A stretch of DNA of 64,000 nt, taken from assembly GCF_016919245.1 (NCBI RefSeq), contig NZ_JAFEJA010000001.1, positions 2,321,001-2,385,000 on the forward strand, written 5' to 3'. The translations under genes were made by a program, and so were the position numbers. Shown one piece after another: positions 43,850-53,272 of the stretch. The notes below the pieces were generated by a model. It worked only from the letters and a program-made list of their open reading frames with translations, made no database searches and was not told the origin of the DNA. Source of the DNA: Streptomyces zhihengii (GTDB lineage: Bacteria; Actinomycetota; Actinomycetes; Streptomycetales; Streptomycetaceae). Positions within the stretch are counted from its first letter, which is position 1; each line of letters opens with the position of its first letter.

Positions 43850-43882
43850 GAGGCGGCGCCCCTGAGGGCGCATCATGGGGTC

Positions 43883-44683
43883 ATGCCCGAAGGAGACACC
43901 GTCTGGTCCGCCGCCCACCGGCTGCACACCGCCCTGGCCGGCCAGGTGCTGACCGTGTCCGACCTGCGGGTGCCGCGCCTCGCGACGGTGGATCTCACCG
44001 GGCGGGAGGTCCTGGACGTCACCCCGCGCGGCAAGCACCTGCTGACCCGCTTCGAGGGTGGCCTCACCCTCCACTCCCATCTGCGGATGGACGGCTCCTG
44101 GCGGGTGTTCCGCGCGGGCGAACGCTTCCGGGGCGGCCCCGACTTCGAGATCCGGGCGATCCTCGGCACGCAGGCGCACACGGCCGTCGGCTACCGGCTG
44201 CCCGTGCTGGAACTGCTGCGCACCGCGGAGGAGGAGCGGGTGGTGGGCCATCTGGGGCCCGACCTGCTCGGCCCCGACTGGGATCCGGACGCCGCCGTGT
44301 CCAACCTGCTGTCCGACCCCGGCCGCGCGCTCGGCGAGGCCCTGCTCGACCAGCGCAACCTCGCGGGCATCGGCAACGTCTACAAGTGCGAACTGGCCTT
44401 CCTGGCCAAGGTGTCGCCGTGGCTGCCGGTCGGCGAACTCGGTGAGGGCGTCCCGGCCCGGCTGGTGGCCACCGCGCACCGCCTCCTCGACCTCAACAAG
44501 GCCCGCCCGGACCGCACCACGACCACGGGCCGCCGCCCGGGTGAGCGCCTGTACGTGTACGGCCGCCGGGGGCGCCCCTGCTTCCGCTGCGGCACCCCGG
44601 TGAGCAAGGCCGACCAGGGCGACGGCACATCGGAGCGCCCGACCTACTGGTGCCGCGGCTGCCAGCCCGGCCCGACACCCTGA
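43883..44683 (+). CDS. nei: DNA glycosylase/AP lyase, Fpg/Nei family (endonuclease VIII)
   Basis: Removes oxidised bases from DNA, 266 aa. The N-terminus MPEGDTVW provides the catalytic Pro and Glu; KHLLTRFEGGLTLHSHLRM is the Lys-containing strand; QRNLAGIGNVYKCE is the H2TH motif; and the C-terminal zinc finger is CFRCGTPV with YWCRGCQ. MPEGDT (and not MPELPE) points to Nei over Fpg. It lies directly after lhr; the two are also adjacent in mycobacteria (from memory), suggesting joint action in repair. Confidence 0.93.
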   Translation: MPEGDTVWSAAHRLHTALAGQVLTVSDLRVPRLATVDLTGREVLDVTPRGKHLLTRFEGGLTLHSHLRMDGSWRVFRAGERFRGGPDFEIRAILGTQAHTAVGYRLPVLELLRTAEEERVVGHLGPDLLGPDWDPDAAVSNLLSDPGRALGEALLDQRNLAGIGNVYKCELAFLAKVSPWLPVGELGEGVPARLVATAHRLLDLNKARPDRTTTTGRRPGERLYVYGRRGRPCFRCGTPVSKADQGDGTSERPTYWCRGCQPGPTP

Positions 44684-44700
44684 CCCCGGGCCCGCCCACA

Positions 44701-44925
44701 GCTCCGGCCACCACCGGCACCCAGCTCCCGGCCCCGTAGCTCCAGCGCCGCCCGGCGCCCTGCTCCCGGGCCCGCCCACAGTTCCGGCCAGGCCCGGCAC
44801 CCTGCTCCCGAGCCCCGTAGCTCCAGCCCGACCCGGCACCCCGCCCCCGAGCCCCGTAGCTCCAGCCCGACCCGGCACCCCGCCCCCGAGCCCTGTAGCT
44901 CCGGCCCGGCTCGGGCACCCCGACC
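44701..44925. repeat. 39-bp intergenic tandem repeat, six copies
   Basis: Copies start (GCTCC or GTTCC core) at 44701, 44739, 44781, 44820, 44859 and 44898, with spacing 38, 42, 39, 39 and 39 bp. The last three are nearly identical. The 39-bp period is a multiple of three, so the minus strand reads a 13-aa repeat (GSGWSYGARGRGA). That reading continues into antisense of nei, so I do not count it as a gene. The next 190 bp up to 45113 hold a further ~29-bp duplication (CCGTCCCGGCCGCCGGAGTC, near 45027 and 45057) and nothing else that I recognise. Confidence 0.85.
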
Positions 44926-45113
44926 CCCGGCCCCGGGCGGCCCCGCCCGTGAACGCCCGCAGGGCCCGTCGCCCGGATCCCGGTGGCAGCGTGTGTGCCC
45001 CGATCCGCACGAAAGGCCCTGCGTCCTCGATCCGTCCCGGCCGCCGGAGTCCACGGCCCGTCCCGGCCGCCGGAGTCCTCGACCCCGCGCGGCCCCGCCG
45101 GTGTCCGGGCCCT

Positions 45114-45374
45114 TCAGCCCGGCGTACCGGCGCCGGATATGCCGTCCCCGCTGCCGTGCCGCGGTCCCCGGTCTCCGAGGCGCCGGGGAGCCCTGGACGC
45201 GGCCACGTGCACCGGCAGCAGGCTCAGCCCCCAGCCGCCCGCGGCGACGGCTCCCTCCAGCACTCCGGCCTGCTCCGGCACGAAGGCCAGCCGCAGCACC
45301 GCCCACCACCACAGCCCGCCCGCCACCAGTCCGATCAGGACGACGGGCACGAGGGCCGCCCCGCGTATCGCCAT
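45114..45374 (-). CDS. Small membrane protein of unknown function
   Basis: An 86-aa product starting MAIRGAALVPVVLIGLVAGG and continuing with LWWWAVLRLAF, so one clear transmembrane helix and a second weaker hydrophobic stretch (EGAVAAGGWGLSLLPVHVAA). The C-terminus is Arg/Gly-rich. A very good ribosome site (GGAGGAGG) precedes the ATG at 45374, which supports translation. I recognise no family. It lies downstream of dps on the same strand, 155 bp from the dps stop. Confidence 0.62.
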   Translation of the reverse strand: MAIRGAALVPVVLIGLVAGGLWWWAVLRLAFVPEQAGVLEGAVAAGGWGLSLLPVHVAASRAPRRLGDRGPRHGSGDGISGAGTPG

Positions 45375-45529
45375 GGCCGCCTCCTCCGCTCCGTCCTCGA
45401 CGCTAGTGCGCGGGCGCCGCGCGCCGCGAGGGCGCACGGTTGGCGGAACCGGCGCGCGTGCGCCGGTATCCGCCCGTCAGCCGCTGCCCGGCAGCGCCGG
45501 GCCGCGGTACCGGCGGCCACCGGCGCCCG

Positions 45530-46000
45530 TCAGGCCGTCTCCGCCTGGAACATCCACGCGTGCTTCTCAAGGTCGGCGGTGAGGCCGATGAGGATGTCCT
45601 GGCTGACCGGGTCCGGCTTCTCCGTCGCCTCGATGCGCTCGCGCATCCGGGCGATGACGGCGCCGAGCGCGTCCACCAGGCACTGCACCGCATCGGTGTC
45701 CTTGATCCAGCCCTCGGGCACGGACCCGATGGCGCTCTGCGCGGCGACCGTGGCCGCGCGGCCGTCCGGGTTCACGCCGATCGCCGAGGCGCGCTCGGCG
45801 ACGGTGTCGGAGTGCTGGCGCGCGGTGTCCACCACCTCGTCGAGCTGCAGGTGGACGGAGCGGAAGCGCGGGCCGACCACGTTCCAGTGGACCTGCTTGG
45901 CGACCAGGGAGAGATCGACGAGGTCGACGAGCGCGCCCCGCAGGGCGTCACCGACGGTCTTCAGATCCGCATCGGACAGAGGGCTCTTGACGACAGACAT
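45530..46000 (-). CDS. dpsB: Dps-family DNA-binding ferritin-like protein
   Basis: Forms a 12-subunit cage that stores iron and protects DNA, 156 aa. The four-helix bundle carries the inter-subunit ferroxidase residues: KQVHWNVVGPRFRSVHLQLD (His ligands and Asp/Glu) followed by DTARQHSDTVAERASAIG. The ATG at 46000 follows GGAGGACACGT; the frame continuing to 46063 is rejected. Tails are short, so DNA binding is not obvious. By position next to clgR it should be the S. coelicolor DpsB orthologue (SCO5756, from memory). Functionally it fits the stress genes around it. Confidence 0.9.
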   Translation of the reverse strand: MSVVKSPLSDADLKTVGDALRGALVDLVDLSLVAKQVHWNVVGPRFRSVHLQLDEVVDTARQHSDTVAERASAIGVNPDGRAATVAAQSAIGSVPEGWIKDTDAVQCLVDALGAVIARMRERIEATEKPDPVSQDILIGLTADLEKHAWMFQAETA

Positions 46001-46087
46001 ACGTGTCCTCCACTCGGTTGCACGACTACGCTCCACAATCGCACAACTACTCAAAGGGGTCATTCCGGGATCTGTCGCACATAACGC

Positions 46088-46130
46088 ACGAAGGTCCCGA
46101 CGGTACTCGCGTACCTGTCGGGACCTTCGT
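46088..46130. terminator. Terminator between clgR and dps
   Basis: ACGAAGGTCCCGAC (46088-46101) pairs perfectly with GTCGGGACCTTCGT (46117-46130), and an inner TAC/GTA helix extends the stem. It lies 38 nt past the clgR stop and upstream of dps, so it isolates dps from clgR readthrough. Confidence 0.85.
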
Positions 46131-46168
46131 CCAAACCCGCCAATTCTGTGTCGGGCGGTGCCTACGGA

Positions 46169-46552
46169 TCAGGCGGCGACGACGTCGACCGCTTCCGTGG
46201 GCGCCTTGATCGTCACACGCTCGGTCGGCACACCTGCCACCGACGTCACGGAGACGGAGCCCAGCATCGGGCGTACCGGTGCCGGCACCGGTTCGGTGGC
46301 GGCCGCCGACGCGGCCAGCTCGGCCAGGGACAGTTCGTCGCTCACCTCACGCATGAGCTCGGACATCCGTACGTCCAGCGCGTCGCAGATCGCGGAGAGC
46401 AGCTCGGAGGAAGCCTCCTTCTGCCCCCGCTCCACCTCGGAGAGATAGCCGAGTGAGACTCGGGCGGACGAGGAGACTTCGCGCAGAGTACGGCCCTGGC
46501 GCTGGCGCTGCCGACGCAGCACGTCACCCAGCAGGCGACGGAGCAGAATCAT
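46169..46552 (-). CDS. clgR: Transcriptional regulator ClgR (clp/lon activator)
   Basis: A 127-aa HTH_3/XRE regulator that activates clp protease and lon genes in Streptomyces. The HTH is [20 protein letters not shown] followed by [20 protein letters not shown]. The protein ends in VDVVAA; a C-terminal Ala-Ala is the degron by which ClpP-dependent proteolysis destroys ClgR, making a feedback loop (established in S. lividans, from memory). The ATG at 46552 has GGAGG about 10 nt upstream. Synteny with cinA-pgsA supports the name. A terminator follows. Confidence 0.9.
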   Translation of the reverse strand: MILLRRLLGDVLRRQRQRQGRTLREVSSSARVSLGYLSEVERGQKEASSELLSAICDALDVRMSELMREVSDELSLAELAASAAATEPVPAPVRPMLGSVSVTSVAGVPTERVTIKAPTEAVDVVAA

Positions 46553-46661
46553 CGGTGGCTCCCTCCTCGGACCGCGTAGCCGCATCCTTCACGCCCCACC
46601 GTACCGCCTCGCGCCGCGGCCGTGCGGGGAGCGATGTCGTGTTCACTCAGGGCTGCAAACA

Positions 46662-47171
46662 TCAAGTCCCCCCGTTCTGTTCCGTATCCTGTGCCCGCGC
46701 ATTCCCGTGCAGTTCGCCGGAGAGCAGGTCGAGCACTCTCCGTACACTCTCTTTACGAATGTCCTCCCGGCCGCCGTTCAACCGCAATGCGGCTGTTTTC
46801 CCGGCGCCGGAAGGTCCCGAAACGGCCACGTAGACCGTCCCCACGGGCTTGCCGTCCTGGGCCGCGGGCCCCGCGACGCCGGTGGTGGCGATCCCCCAGG
46901 TGGCACCGAGACGGCGCCGCACACCCGCCGCCATCTGCGCGGCGACCTCGGGGTCGACCGCGCCGCGCGCGGCCAGCAGGCCGGCGTCCACGCCCAGCAG
47001 TTCACTCTTGAGAGCGGTCGCGTAGGCCGTCACCGACCCGCGGAAGACACGCGACGCCCCGGGCACCTCGGTGAGCCGGGAGGCCACGAGGCCGCCCGTC
47101 AGGGACTCGGCGACGGCCAGCGTCTCGCCACGCTCCGCAAGCAGCGTCAGCACGCGGGCCGCCGTGTTCAC
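46662..47171 (-). CDS. cinA: CinA C-terminal-type nicotinamide-nucleotide amidohydrolase
   Basis: A 169-aa protein that contains only the CinA C-terminal (PncC) domain: [20 protein letters not shown] (catalytic Ser), [39 protein letters not shown]. It should deamidate NMN to nicotinate mononucleotide. The N-terminal MoaB-like domain of the full-length CinA is absent, a usual state in actinobacteria. The GTG start overlaps the pgsA stop by 4 nt, so it is coupled to pgsA. clgR starts 109 bp downstream. Confidence 0.9.
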   Translation of the reverse strand: MNTAARVLTLLAERGETLAVAESLTGGLVASRLTEVPGASRVFRGSVTAYATALKSELLGVDAGLLAARGAVDPEVAAQMAAGVRRRLGATWGIATTGVAGPAAQDGKPVGTVYVAVSGPSGAGKTAALRLNGGREDIRKESVRRVLDLLSGELHGNARAQDTEQNGGT

Positions 47172-47845
47172 CGCGTCCGGCTCCCGTCGGCGGCCGCCAC
47201 GGCCCGCTCCTTGGCGAGGCCCCTGCGCCGCAGCAGCACCGCCTGGCGCACGTAGTCGAGCCCGGTGGCGACCGTCAGCACGACGGCGACCGCCATCACC
47301 CAGAAGCGCAGGGTGGCCAGCGGTCCGGTCAGCGCGAGGACGTACATCCCGACCGCGGTGCCCTGGGCGAGGGTCTTCATCTTGCCGCCCCGGCTGGCCG
47401 GGATGACGCCGTGCCGGATGACCCAGAACCGCATCAGCGTGATCGCGAGCTCACGGAAGAGGATGACGCCCGTCACCCACCAGGGGAGGTCGCCGAGTGC
47501 CGAGAGGCAGATCAGCCCGGCGGCCATGATCGCCTTGTCGGCGATCGGGTCGGCGATCTTCCCGAAGTCGGTGACCAGGTTGTACGTCCGCGCCAGATGC
47601 CCGTCGAAGATGTCGGTGATCATGGCGACGGCGAACGCGGCCCACGCCCAGGCCCGCCAGGCGGGGTCGTACCCGCCGTCCTGGAGCAGCAGCACCACGA
47701 ACGCCGGCACCAGCACCAGCCGGATCATGGTGAGGATGTTGGCGATGTTCCACAGGCTGGCCTGGTTGACGGCCGCAGCGCCCAGCTTGCCGCCCGGCGC
47801 CGGCCTACCGGTGCCGCCCGCGGCGGATGCCGGCACTCCGGTCAT
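47168..47845 (-). CDS. pgsA: CDP-alcohol phosphatidyltransferase PgsA
   Basis: A 225-aa membrane enzyme, probably CDP-diacylglycerol-glycerol-3-phosphate 3-phosphatidyltransferase, making the precursor of phosphatidylglycerol. The signature DxxDGxxAR...GxxxDxxxD is present as [20 protein letters not shown] followed by ADPIAD. About six membrane helices are seen. It overlaps rimO by 4 nt at its start (ATGA) and cinA by 4 nt at its end, so rimO-pgsA-cinA are translationally linked. Confidence 0.92.
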   Translation of the reverse strand: MTGVPASAAGGTGRPAPGGKLGAAAVNQASLWNIANILTMIRLVLVPAFVVLLLQDGGYDPAWRAWAWAAFAVAMITDIFDGHLARTYNLVTDFGKIADPIADKAIMAAGLICLSALGDLPWWVTGVILFRELAITLMRFWVIRHGVIPASRGGKMKTLAQGTAVGMYVLALTGPLATLRFWVMAVAVVLTVATGLDYVRQAVLLRRRGLAKERAVAAADGSRTR

Positions 47846-49311
47846 CTGCCCGCCTCCTCGTCCAGACAGTCGGCCACCAGGTCGACTCCCTCCGTGGCGA
47901 CGACCTTCGCGGTGACCATCCGCCCGGGGACGAGGCCTTCGGCCGAGGTGAGGAGGGTCTGCCCGTCGGTCTCGGGCGCCTGGTGGGCGGCCCGGCCGAC
48001 GGCGCCCTCCTCCTCGTCGACGCTCTCGACCAGCACCTCCAGGGTCTCGCCCAGGCGCTCCTCGGCACGCTGCGAGGTCAGTTCCTCGGCGACCCGGGAG
48101 AGGTGCGCGAGGCGCTCGGCGATGACGTCGGCGTCGAGCTTGTTCTCGTAGCCGACGGCCTCGGTGCCCTCCTCGTCGCTGTAGCCGAAGACGCCGATCG
48201 CGTCGAGGCGCGCGGCGCCGAGGAAGCGCTCCAGCTCGGCGAAGTCCGCCTCGCTCTCGCCGGGGAACCCGACGATGAAGTTGGAGCGCACACCGGCCTG
48301 GGGGGCCTTGCCCCGGATGGTCGCCAGCAGTTCGAGGAAGCGCTCGGTGTCGCCGAAGCGGCGCATGGCGCGCAGGACTCCGGGGGCCGAGTGCTGGAAG
48401 GAGAGGTCGAAGTAGGGCACGACCTTGTCGGTCGACGTCAGGACGTCGATGAGGCCGGGGCGCATCTCCGCGGGCTGGAGGTAGCTGACCCGCACCCGCT
48501 CGATGCCGTCGACGGCCGCCAGCTCGGGCAGCAGGGTCTCCAGCAGCCGGATGTCGCCGAGGTCCTTGCCGTAGGAGGTGTTGTTCTCGGAGACCAGCAT
48601 GACCTCCTTGACGCCCTGCTCGGCCAGCCAGCGGGTCTCGCCGAGCACGTCGCTGGGGCGGCGCGAGATGAAGGAGCCGCGGAAGGACGGGATGGCGCAG
48701 AAGGTGCAGCGGCGGTCGCAGCCGGAGGCGAGCTTCACGGAGGCGACGGGGCTGGTGCCGAGGCGGCGGCGCAGGGGTGCGCGGGGGCCGGAGACGGGAG
48801 CGACGCCGTCGGGGAGGTCCTCCGGCGCCGTCGCGAGGGCGTCGCCGTGGCCGGGCAGCGCGACCTCGGTGGCCCCCTGGCGCTCTGCGGGGCTCAGGGG
48901 CAGCAGCTTGCGCCGGTCGCGCGGGGTGTGGGAGGCGTGGATGCCTCCGCTGAGGATGGTCTGCAGGCGGTCGGAGATGTCGGCGTAGTCGTCGAAGCCG
49001 AGCACGCCGTCGGCCTCGGGCAGGGCCTCGGCGAGCTCCTTGCCGTAGCGCTCGGCCATGCAGCCGACGGCGACGACGGCCTGGGTGCGGCCGTGATCCT
49101 TGAGATCGTTGGCCTCCAGCAGGGCGTCGACGGAGTCCTTCTTGGCGGCTTCGACGAAGCCGCAGGTGTTGACGACGGCGACATCCGCGTCGGAGGCTTC
49201 CTCGACGAGCTCCCAGCCGTCCGCCGCCAGGCGGCCTGCGAGCTCCTCCGAGTCCACCTCGTTACGGGCGCAGCCAAGAGTGACAAGGGCGACGGTACGG
49301 CGTTCGGGCAT
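47842..49311 (-). CDS. rimO: Ribosomal protein S12 methylthiotransferase RimO
   Basis: Radical-SAM enzyme that methylthiolates Asp of ribosomal protein S12, 489 aa. N-terminal cluster cysteines: [35 protein letters not shown]. Radical-SAM triad: [18 protein letters not shown]-terminal TRAM domain ends before the pgsA overlap. It is a paralogue of the MiaB encoded at 20787. The ATG at 49311 begins [13 protein letters not shown]. It is first in the rimO-pgsA-cinA unit, 80 bp after the RodZ-like gene. Confidence 0.95.
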   Translation of the reverse strand: MPERRTVALVTLGCARNEVDSEELAGRLAADGWELVEEASDADVAVVNTCGFVEAAKKDSVDALLEANDLKDHGRTQAVVAVGCMAERYGKELAEALPEADGVLGFDDYADISDRLQTILSGGIHASHTPRDRRKLLPLSPAERQGATEVALPGHGDALATAPEDLPDGVAPVSGPRAPLRRRLGTSPVASVKLASGCDRRCTFCAIPSFRGSFISRRPSDVLGETRWLAEQGVKEVMLVSENNTSYGKDLGDIRLLETLLPELAAVDGIERVRVSYLQPAEMRPGLIDVLTSTDKVVPYFDLSFQHSAPGVLRAMRRFGDTERFLELLATIRGKAPQAGVRSNFIVGFPGESEADFAELERFLGAARLDAIGVFGYSDEEGTEAVGYENKLDADVIAERLAHLSRVAEELTSQRAEERLGETLEVLVESVDEEEGAVGRAAHQAPETDGQTLLTSAEGLVPGRMVTAKVVATEGVDLVADCLDEEAGR

Positions 49312-49391
49312 GGGCTCAAGACTACTTTGTCCCGGCCCACGCCCCTGCCCCGAGGGTTGCGGCGCCCGTCACGGGGCGCGCCCCGGGCCGG

Positions 49392-50213
49392 TCAGCCGGC
49401 CTCGGGGTCGCCCTTGGTGTAGGTCAGACGCTCGACGCCGCCGCGTTCGAACTCGTCCTGGATCTTCTTCCCGTTGACGAAGAGCTCGATCGCGCCGGCG
49501 TTGCCGAGGATGAGATCCACGCGCTCGTCGTCCTGGAAGGTCTTCGTGTCGCCCTTCTGGAGGGTGCCGTCGAAGAGCAGCTTGCCGTTGTGCGACTTGG
49601 CCTGGATCCAGCTCTTGTCGTCGACGACCGAGAGCTGGACGGTGACCTTGTCCTTCGGCACGGCGGCGATGGCGCTGTCGGAGGGGTCGGGCTTGGGGTC
49701 GGCGGGCTTGACCGGTGCCTTGGTCGGCGACGGCTTGGCCTGGGGCGTGGTCCCCTCGGCGACCCGGGTCTCCTTGCCGTCGCCGTCGCCGCTGACGAGC
49801 GTGAAGCCGGCGAAGCCGACCACGGCGACGATGGCGGCGACCATGGCGGCTGTCCAGTTGGGCCTGCTGCGTTCGGGGCGGATGCGCTCGGCCTCGAACA
49901 GCGGCGCGGCGGGCGTCGGCGACGGCCGTCCGCCGTGCTCCGCGTCGTACTGCGAGACCAGCGGTTCGGGGTCGAGGCCGACGGCGCGCGCGAAGGTGCG
50001 GATGTGACCGCGCGCGTAGACGTCGCCGCCGCAGCGGGAGAAGTCGTCTTCCTCGATGCCGTGGACGATGGGGATGCGCACCCGGGTGGCGGCACTGACC
50101 TCTTCGACGGTCAGACCCGCGCCGATGCGCGCCTGCTGGAGGGCGTGGCCGACCGACGGCCGCACGTCCTCATCGGAAGGGCGGTTGTCTTCGGGGGAGT
50201 TGCCGATGGACAC
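49392..50213 (-). CDS. RodZ-like helix-turn-helix membrane protein
   Basis: A 273-aa protein. The N-terminal HTH_25 domain (VGHALQQARIGAGLTVEEVS; ATRVRIPIVHGIEEDDF) is followed by a linker, one membrane helix (WTAAMVAAIVAVVGFAGFTL), and an extracellular DUF4115 domain (VTVQLSVVDDKSWIQAKSHN; LFDGTLQKGDTKTFQDDERV). This is the architecture of the RodZ family, which links cell-shape machinery to the membrane. Streptomyces grows at tips, so a direct MreB link is uncertain. The GTG at 50213 has AAAGG 8 nt upstream. Confidence 0.86.
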   Translation of the reverse strand: MSIGNSPEDNRPSDEDVRPSVGHALQQARIGAGLTVEEVSAATRVRIPIVHGIEEDDFSRCGGDVYARGHIRTFARAVGLDPEPLVSQYDAEHGGRPSPTPAAPLFEAERIRPERSRPNWTAAMVAAIVAVVGFAGFTLVSGDGDGKETRVAEGTTPQAKPSPTKAPVKPADPKPDPSDSAIAAVPKDKVTVQLSVVDDKSWIQAKSHNGKLLFDGTLQKGDTKTFQDDERVDLILGNAGAIELFVNGKKIQDEFERGGVERLTYTKGDPEAG

Positions 50214-50402
50214 GGGGGCGCCTTTCGAGCGTGTAGCCACCTGCTGGAGGTTCAGTCTAGGGGTGGTACGAAAGAGTGGGGCAACCGGGAGGCGAAACTT
50301 TGTACGCCATCGGAATGGCCTGCTCCGCACGGGGCGGACCACCTTCTCGTCCCTCCCTCCAACTTGACGTACGACCAAGGGAAACGGTTGCTCCCGAATC
50401 CC

Positions 50403-53147
50403 TTACGAGTGAGTGTCTCCCCGGATCACGGCGAGCACTCCATCCAGTTCATCCGGTTTCACCAGAACGTCACGTGCTTTCGACCCTTCGCTCGGGCCGA
50501 CGATGTTGCGCGACTCCATCAGGTCCATCAGCCGGCCGGCCTTGGCGAACCCGACCCGCAGCTTGCGCTGGAGCATCGAGGTGGACCCGAACTGCGTGGA
50601 GACGACCAGCTCGGCCGCCTGGCACAGCAGGTCGAGGTCGTCGCCGATGTCCTCGTCGATCTCCTTCTTCTGCTTGGTGCCGACCACGACGTCGTCGCGG
50701 AAGACCGGGGCCATCTGGTCCTTGCAGTGCTGGACGACCGTCTGCACCTCGGCCTCGGTGACGAAGGCGCCCTGCATACGGGTGGGCTTGTTCGCGCCCA
50801 TCGGGAGGAACAGCCCGTCGCCCTTGCCGATCAGCTTCTCCGCGCCCGGCTGGTCCAGGATGACCCGGCTGTCGGCGAGCGAGGAGGTGGCGAACGCCAG
50901 CCGCGAGGGCACGTTCGCCTTGATCAGGCCGGTGACGACGTCGACCGACGGCCGCTGGGTCGCCAGTACCAGATGGATGCCCGCCGCGCGCGCCAGCTGG
51001 GTGATGCGCACGATGGCGTCCTCGACGTCGCGCGGCGCGACCATCATCAGGTCGGCGAGCTCGTCGACGATCACCAGCAGGTACGGATACGGCTGGAGCT
51101 CGCGCTCGCTGCCCTCCAGCGGCTTCACCTTGCCGCTGCGCACGGCGGCGTTGAAGTCGTCGATGTGGCGGTAGCCGAAGGCCGCCAGGTCGTCGTAGCG
51201 CAGGTCCATCTCGCGCACCACCCACTGGAGGGCCTCGGCGGCCCGCTTGGGGTTGGTGATGATCGGGGTGATCAGGTGCGGGATGCCCTCGTACGCGGTC
51301 AGCTCGACCCGCTTGGGGTCGACCAGCACCATCCGGACGTCCTCCGGGGTCGCCCTTATCATCACCGAGGTGATCAGGCAGTTGATGCACGACGACTTGC
51401 CGGAGCCGGTGGCGCCCGCGACCAGGATGTGCGGCATCTTGGCGAGGTTGGCCATCACATAGCCGCCCTCGACGTCCTTGCCGAGCGCGACCAGCATCGG
51501 GTGGTCGTCCTCCGCGGCGTCCGCGAGGCGCAGCACGTCGCCGAGGTTGACCATCTCCCGGTCGGTGTTGGGGATCTCGATGCCGACCGCGGACTTGCCG
51601 GGGATCGGGGAGATGATCCGCACGTCGGGGCTGGCGACCGCGTAGGCGATGTTCTTGGTCAGCGCCGTGATGCGCTCGACCTTCACCGCCGGGCCCAGCT
51701 CGACCTCGTAGCGGGTGACCGTCGGCCCCCGGGTGAAGCCGGTGACGGCGGCGTCGACCTTGAACTCGGTGAAGACGTTGGTCAGCGAGGCGACGATCGC
51801 GTCGTTCGCCGCGCTGCGGGTCTTGCCCGGGCCACCGCGCTCCAGCAGGTCGAGCGAGGGCAGTGAGTAGGTGATGTCCCCGGACAGCTGGAGCTGCTCG
51901 GCCCGCGGGGGCAGCGGCTGCGACTCCTCCGGGGCGGGCTTGGTCAGGTCGGGCACCGACGACCGGCCGCCGGGCTCGGCGCCCTCGGGCTCCCGTGCCG
52001 TGGGCACGGGCGAGGCGGCACGCTGCCGCTCGGCGGTCACGTCCCGGGTCAGGTCGGCGACGACCGGCGAGGGCGGCATGCCGCCCAGCACCGCGCCGTC
52101 GAGGGCGGCGGCCGCGGCGGCCGCCACGTCGACGGCGTCCATCCCGCCTCCCGTCCGGGACCGGCCGGGGCGCCGGCGCCGGCCGATGGCCTCCTCCTCC
52201 GCCTGCTCGGCGTCGAAGACGTCCCCGCCGCCGGAGCGCCGGGAGGAGCGGCGCGGACGCCCGGGCAGGGACTCGCGCCACTGCTCGTCGTAGCGCTCGT
52301 CGTCCTCGCCCTGCTCGCCCTCCCGGCCCGGCTCGTACGCCGGTTCGACGAGGCCGAGCTTGGAGCCGAGGAGGCGCAGGCGCTGCGGGATCGCGTTCAC
52401 CGGCGTGGCGGTGACGACGAGCAGTCCGAAGACGGTGAGGAGCACCAGCAGCGGTACCGCCAGCACCTCGCCCATCATGAAGATCAGCGGCTGGGAGACA
52501 CCCCAGCCGACCAGTCCGCCCGCGTCCTGCATGGCCTCCGTGCCCTCGCCGCGGCCGGGTGCGCCGCAGGCGATGTGCACCTGGCCGAGCACACCGATGA
52601 CGAGCGCCGACAGACCGATCACGATCCGGCCGTTGGCCTCGGGCTTCTCGGGATAGAGGATCAGGCGGACGGCCACCGCGCCGAGCAGTATCGGGGCCAG
52701 CAGGTCGAGCCGCCCGAAGGCGCCGGTGACGAGCATCTCCACCAGATCGCCGACGGGGCCCCGGAGGTTCGACCAGGTACCGGCGGCCACGATGAGGGCG
52801 ATGCCCAGCAGCAGCAGCGCCAGGCCGTCCTTGCGGTGCGCCGGGTCGAGTCCCTTCGCGCCGCGTCCTATACCGCGCAGCATGGCCCCGATCGTGTGGG
52901 CCACGCCCAGCCACACCGCGCGGGCGAGCCGGTAGACGCCCCCGGTGGGGGACGGAGCCGGCCTGGGCGGGGCTGCCTTCTTGGCCGGCGCCTTGCGGGC
53001 AGGCGCCTTCTTCGCGGGGACGGTCTTCTTCGCCGCGCTCTTCTTGGCGGGGGCCGCCTTCTTCACGGCACCGGTCGTACGGCCGGCGCTCTTCTTCGCG
53101 GTGCCCGCCGCGCCCTGGGAACCCTTGCCGGACGTACGTGAGGCCAT
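50403..53147 (-). CDS. ftsK: DNA translocase FtsK
   Basis: Moves chromosomes through closing septa, 914 aa. The N-terminus is Lys/Ala-rich (KKAAPAKKSAAKKTVPAKKA), followed by four membrane helices, a Pro/Arg-rich linker (~residues 300-480), and the C-terminal motor with Walker A VAGATGSGKSSCINCL near residue 584 and the gamma domain at the end (LVVSTQFGSTSMLQRKLRVG). The ATG at 53147 starts MASRTSGKG; the longer frame to 53201 is not used. It stands alone, with 189 bp to the RodZ-like gene and 125 bp from osaB. Confidence 0.96.
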   Translation of the reverse strand: MASRTSGKGSQGAAGTAKKSAGRTTGAVKKAAPAKKSAAKKTVPAKKAPARKAPAKKAAPPRPAPSPTGGVYRLARAVWLGVAHTIGAMLRGIGRGAKGLDPAHRKDGLALLLLGIALIVAAGTWSNLRGPVGDLVEMLVTGAFGRLDLLAPILLGAVAVRLILYPEKPEANGRIVIGLSALVIGVLGQVHIACGAPGRGEGTEAMQDAGGLVGWGVSQPLIFMMGEVLAVPLLVLLTVFGLLVVTATPVNAIPQRLRLLGSKLGLVEPAYEPGREGEQGEDDERYDEQWRESLPGRPRRSSRRSGGGDVFDAEQAEEEAIGRRRRPGRSRTGGGMDAVDVAAAAAAALDGAVLGGMPPSPVVADLTRDVTAERQRAASPVPTAREPEGAEPGGRSSVPDLTKPAPEESQPLPPRAEQLQLSGDITYSLPSLDLLERGGPGKTRSAANDAIVASLTNVFTEFKVDAAVTGFTRGPTVTRYEVELGPAVKVERITALTKNIAYAVASPDVRIISPIPGKSAVGIEIPNTDREMVNLGDVLRLADAAEDDHPMLVALGKDVEGGYVMANLAKMPHILVAGATGSGKSSCINCLITSVMIRATPEDVRMVLVDPKRVELTAYEGIPHLITPIITNPKRAAEALQWVVREMDLRYDDLAAFGYRHIDDFNAAVRSGKVKPLEGSERELQPYPYLLVIVDELADLMMVAPRDVEDAIVRITQLARAAGIHLVLATQRPSVDVVTGLIKANVPSRLAFATSSLADSRVILDQPGAEKLIGKGDGLFLPMGANKPTRMQGAFVTEAEVQTVVQHCKDQMAPVFRDDVVVGTKQKKEIDEDIGDDLDLLCQAAELVVSTQFGSTSMLQRKLRVGFAKAGRLMDLMESRNIVGPSEGSKARDVLVKPDELDGVLAVIRGDTHS

Positions 53148-53272
53148 GGTGGTGAGGTTACCGGTGTCGACGGCACGGGACACGTGTGCCCACTGCTTCA
53201 CCCGATCGTGTCGTGCTTGGTGGGGCGGTGAACTGACGCCGCGTCAGCGGCACGTGGACCCTGCGGCCTGGC

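Noticed and set aside
44493..45312. Minus-strand frames carrying a 13-aa repeat over the 39-bp array
   Set aside because: They run into antisense of nei and have no convincing start; kept as an observation only.
45530..46063. Longer dps start at 46063
   Set aside because: The ATG at 46000 has GGAGGA directly upstream and gives the usual Dps length.
44949..46448. 499-aa plus-strand frame antisense to dps and clgR
   Set aside because: dps and clgR have clear motifs and ribosome sites; this frame has none.
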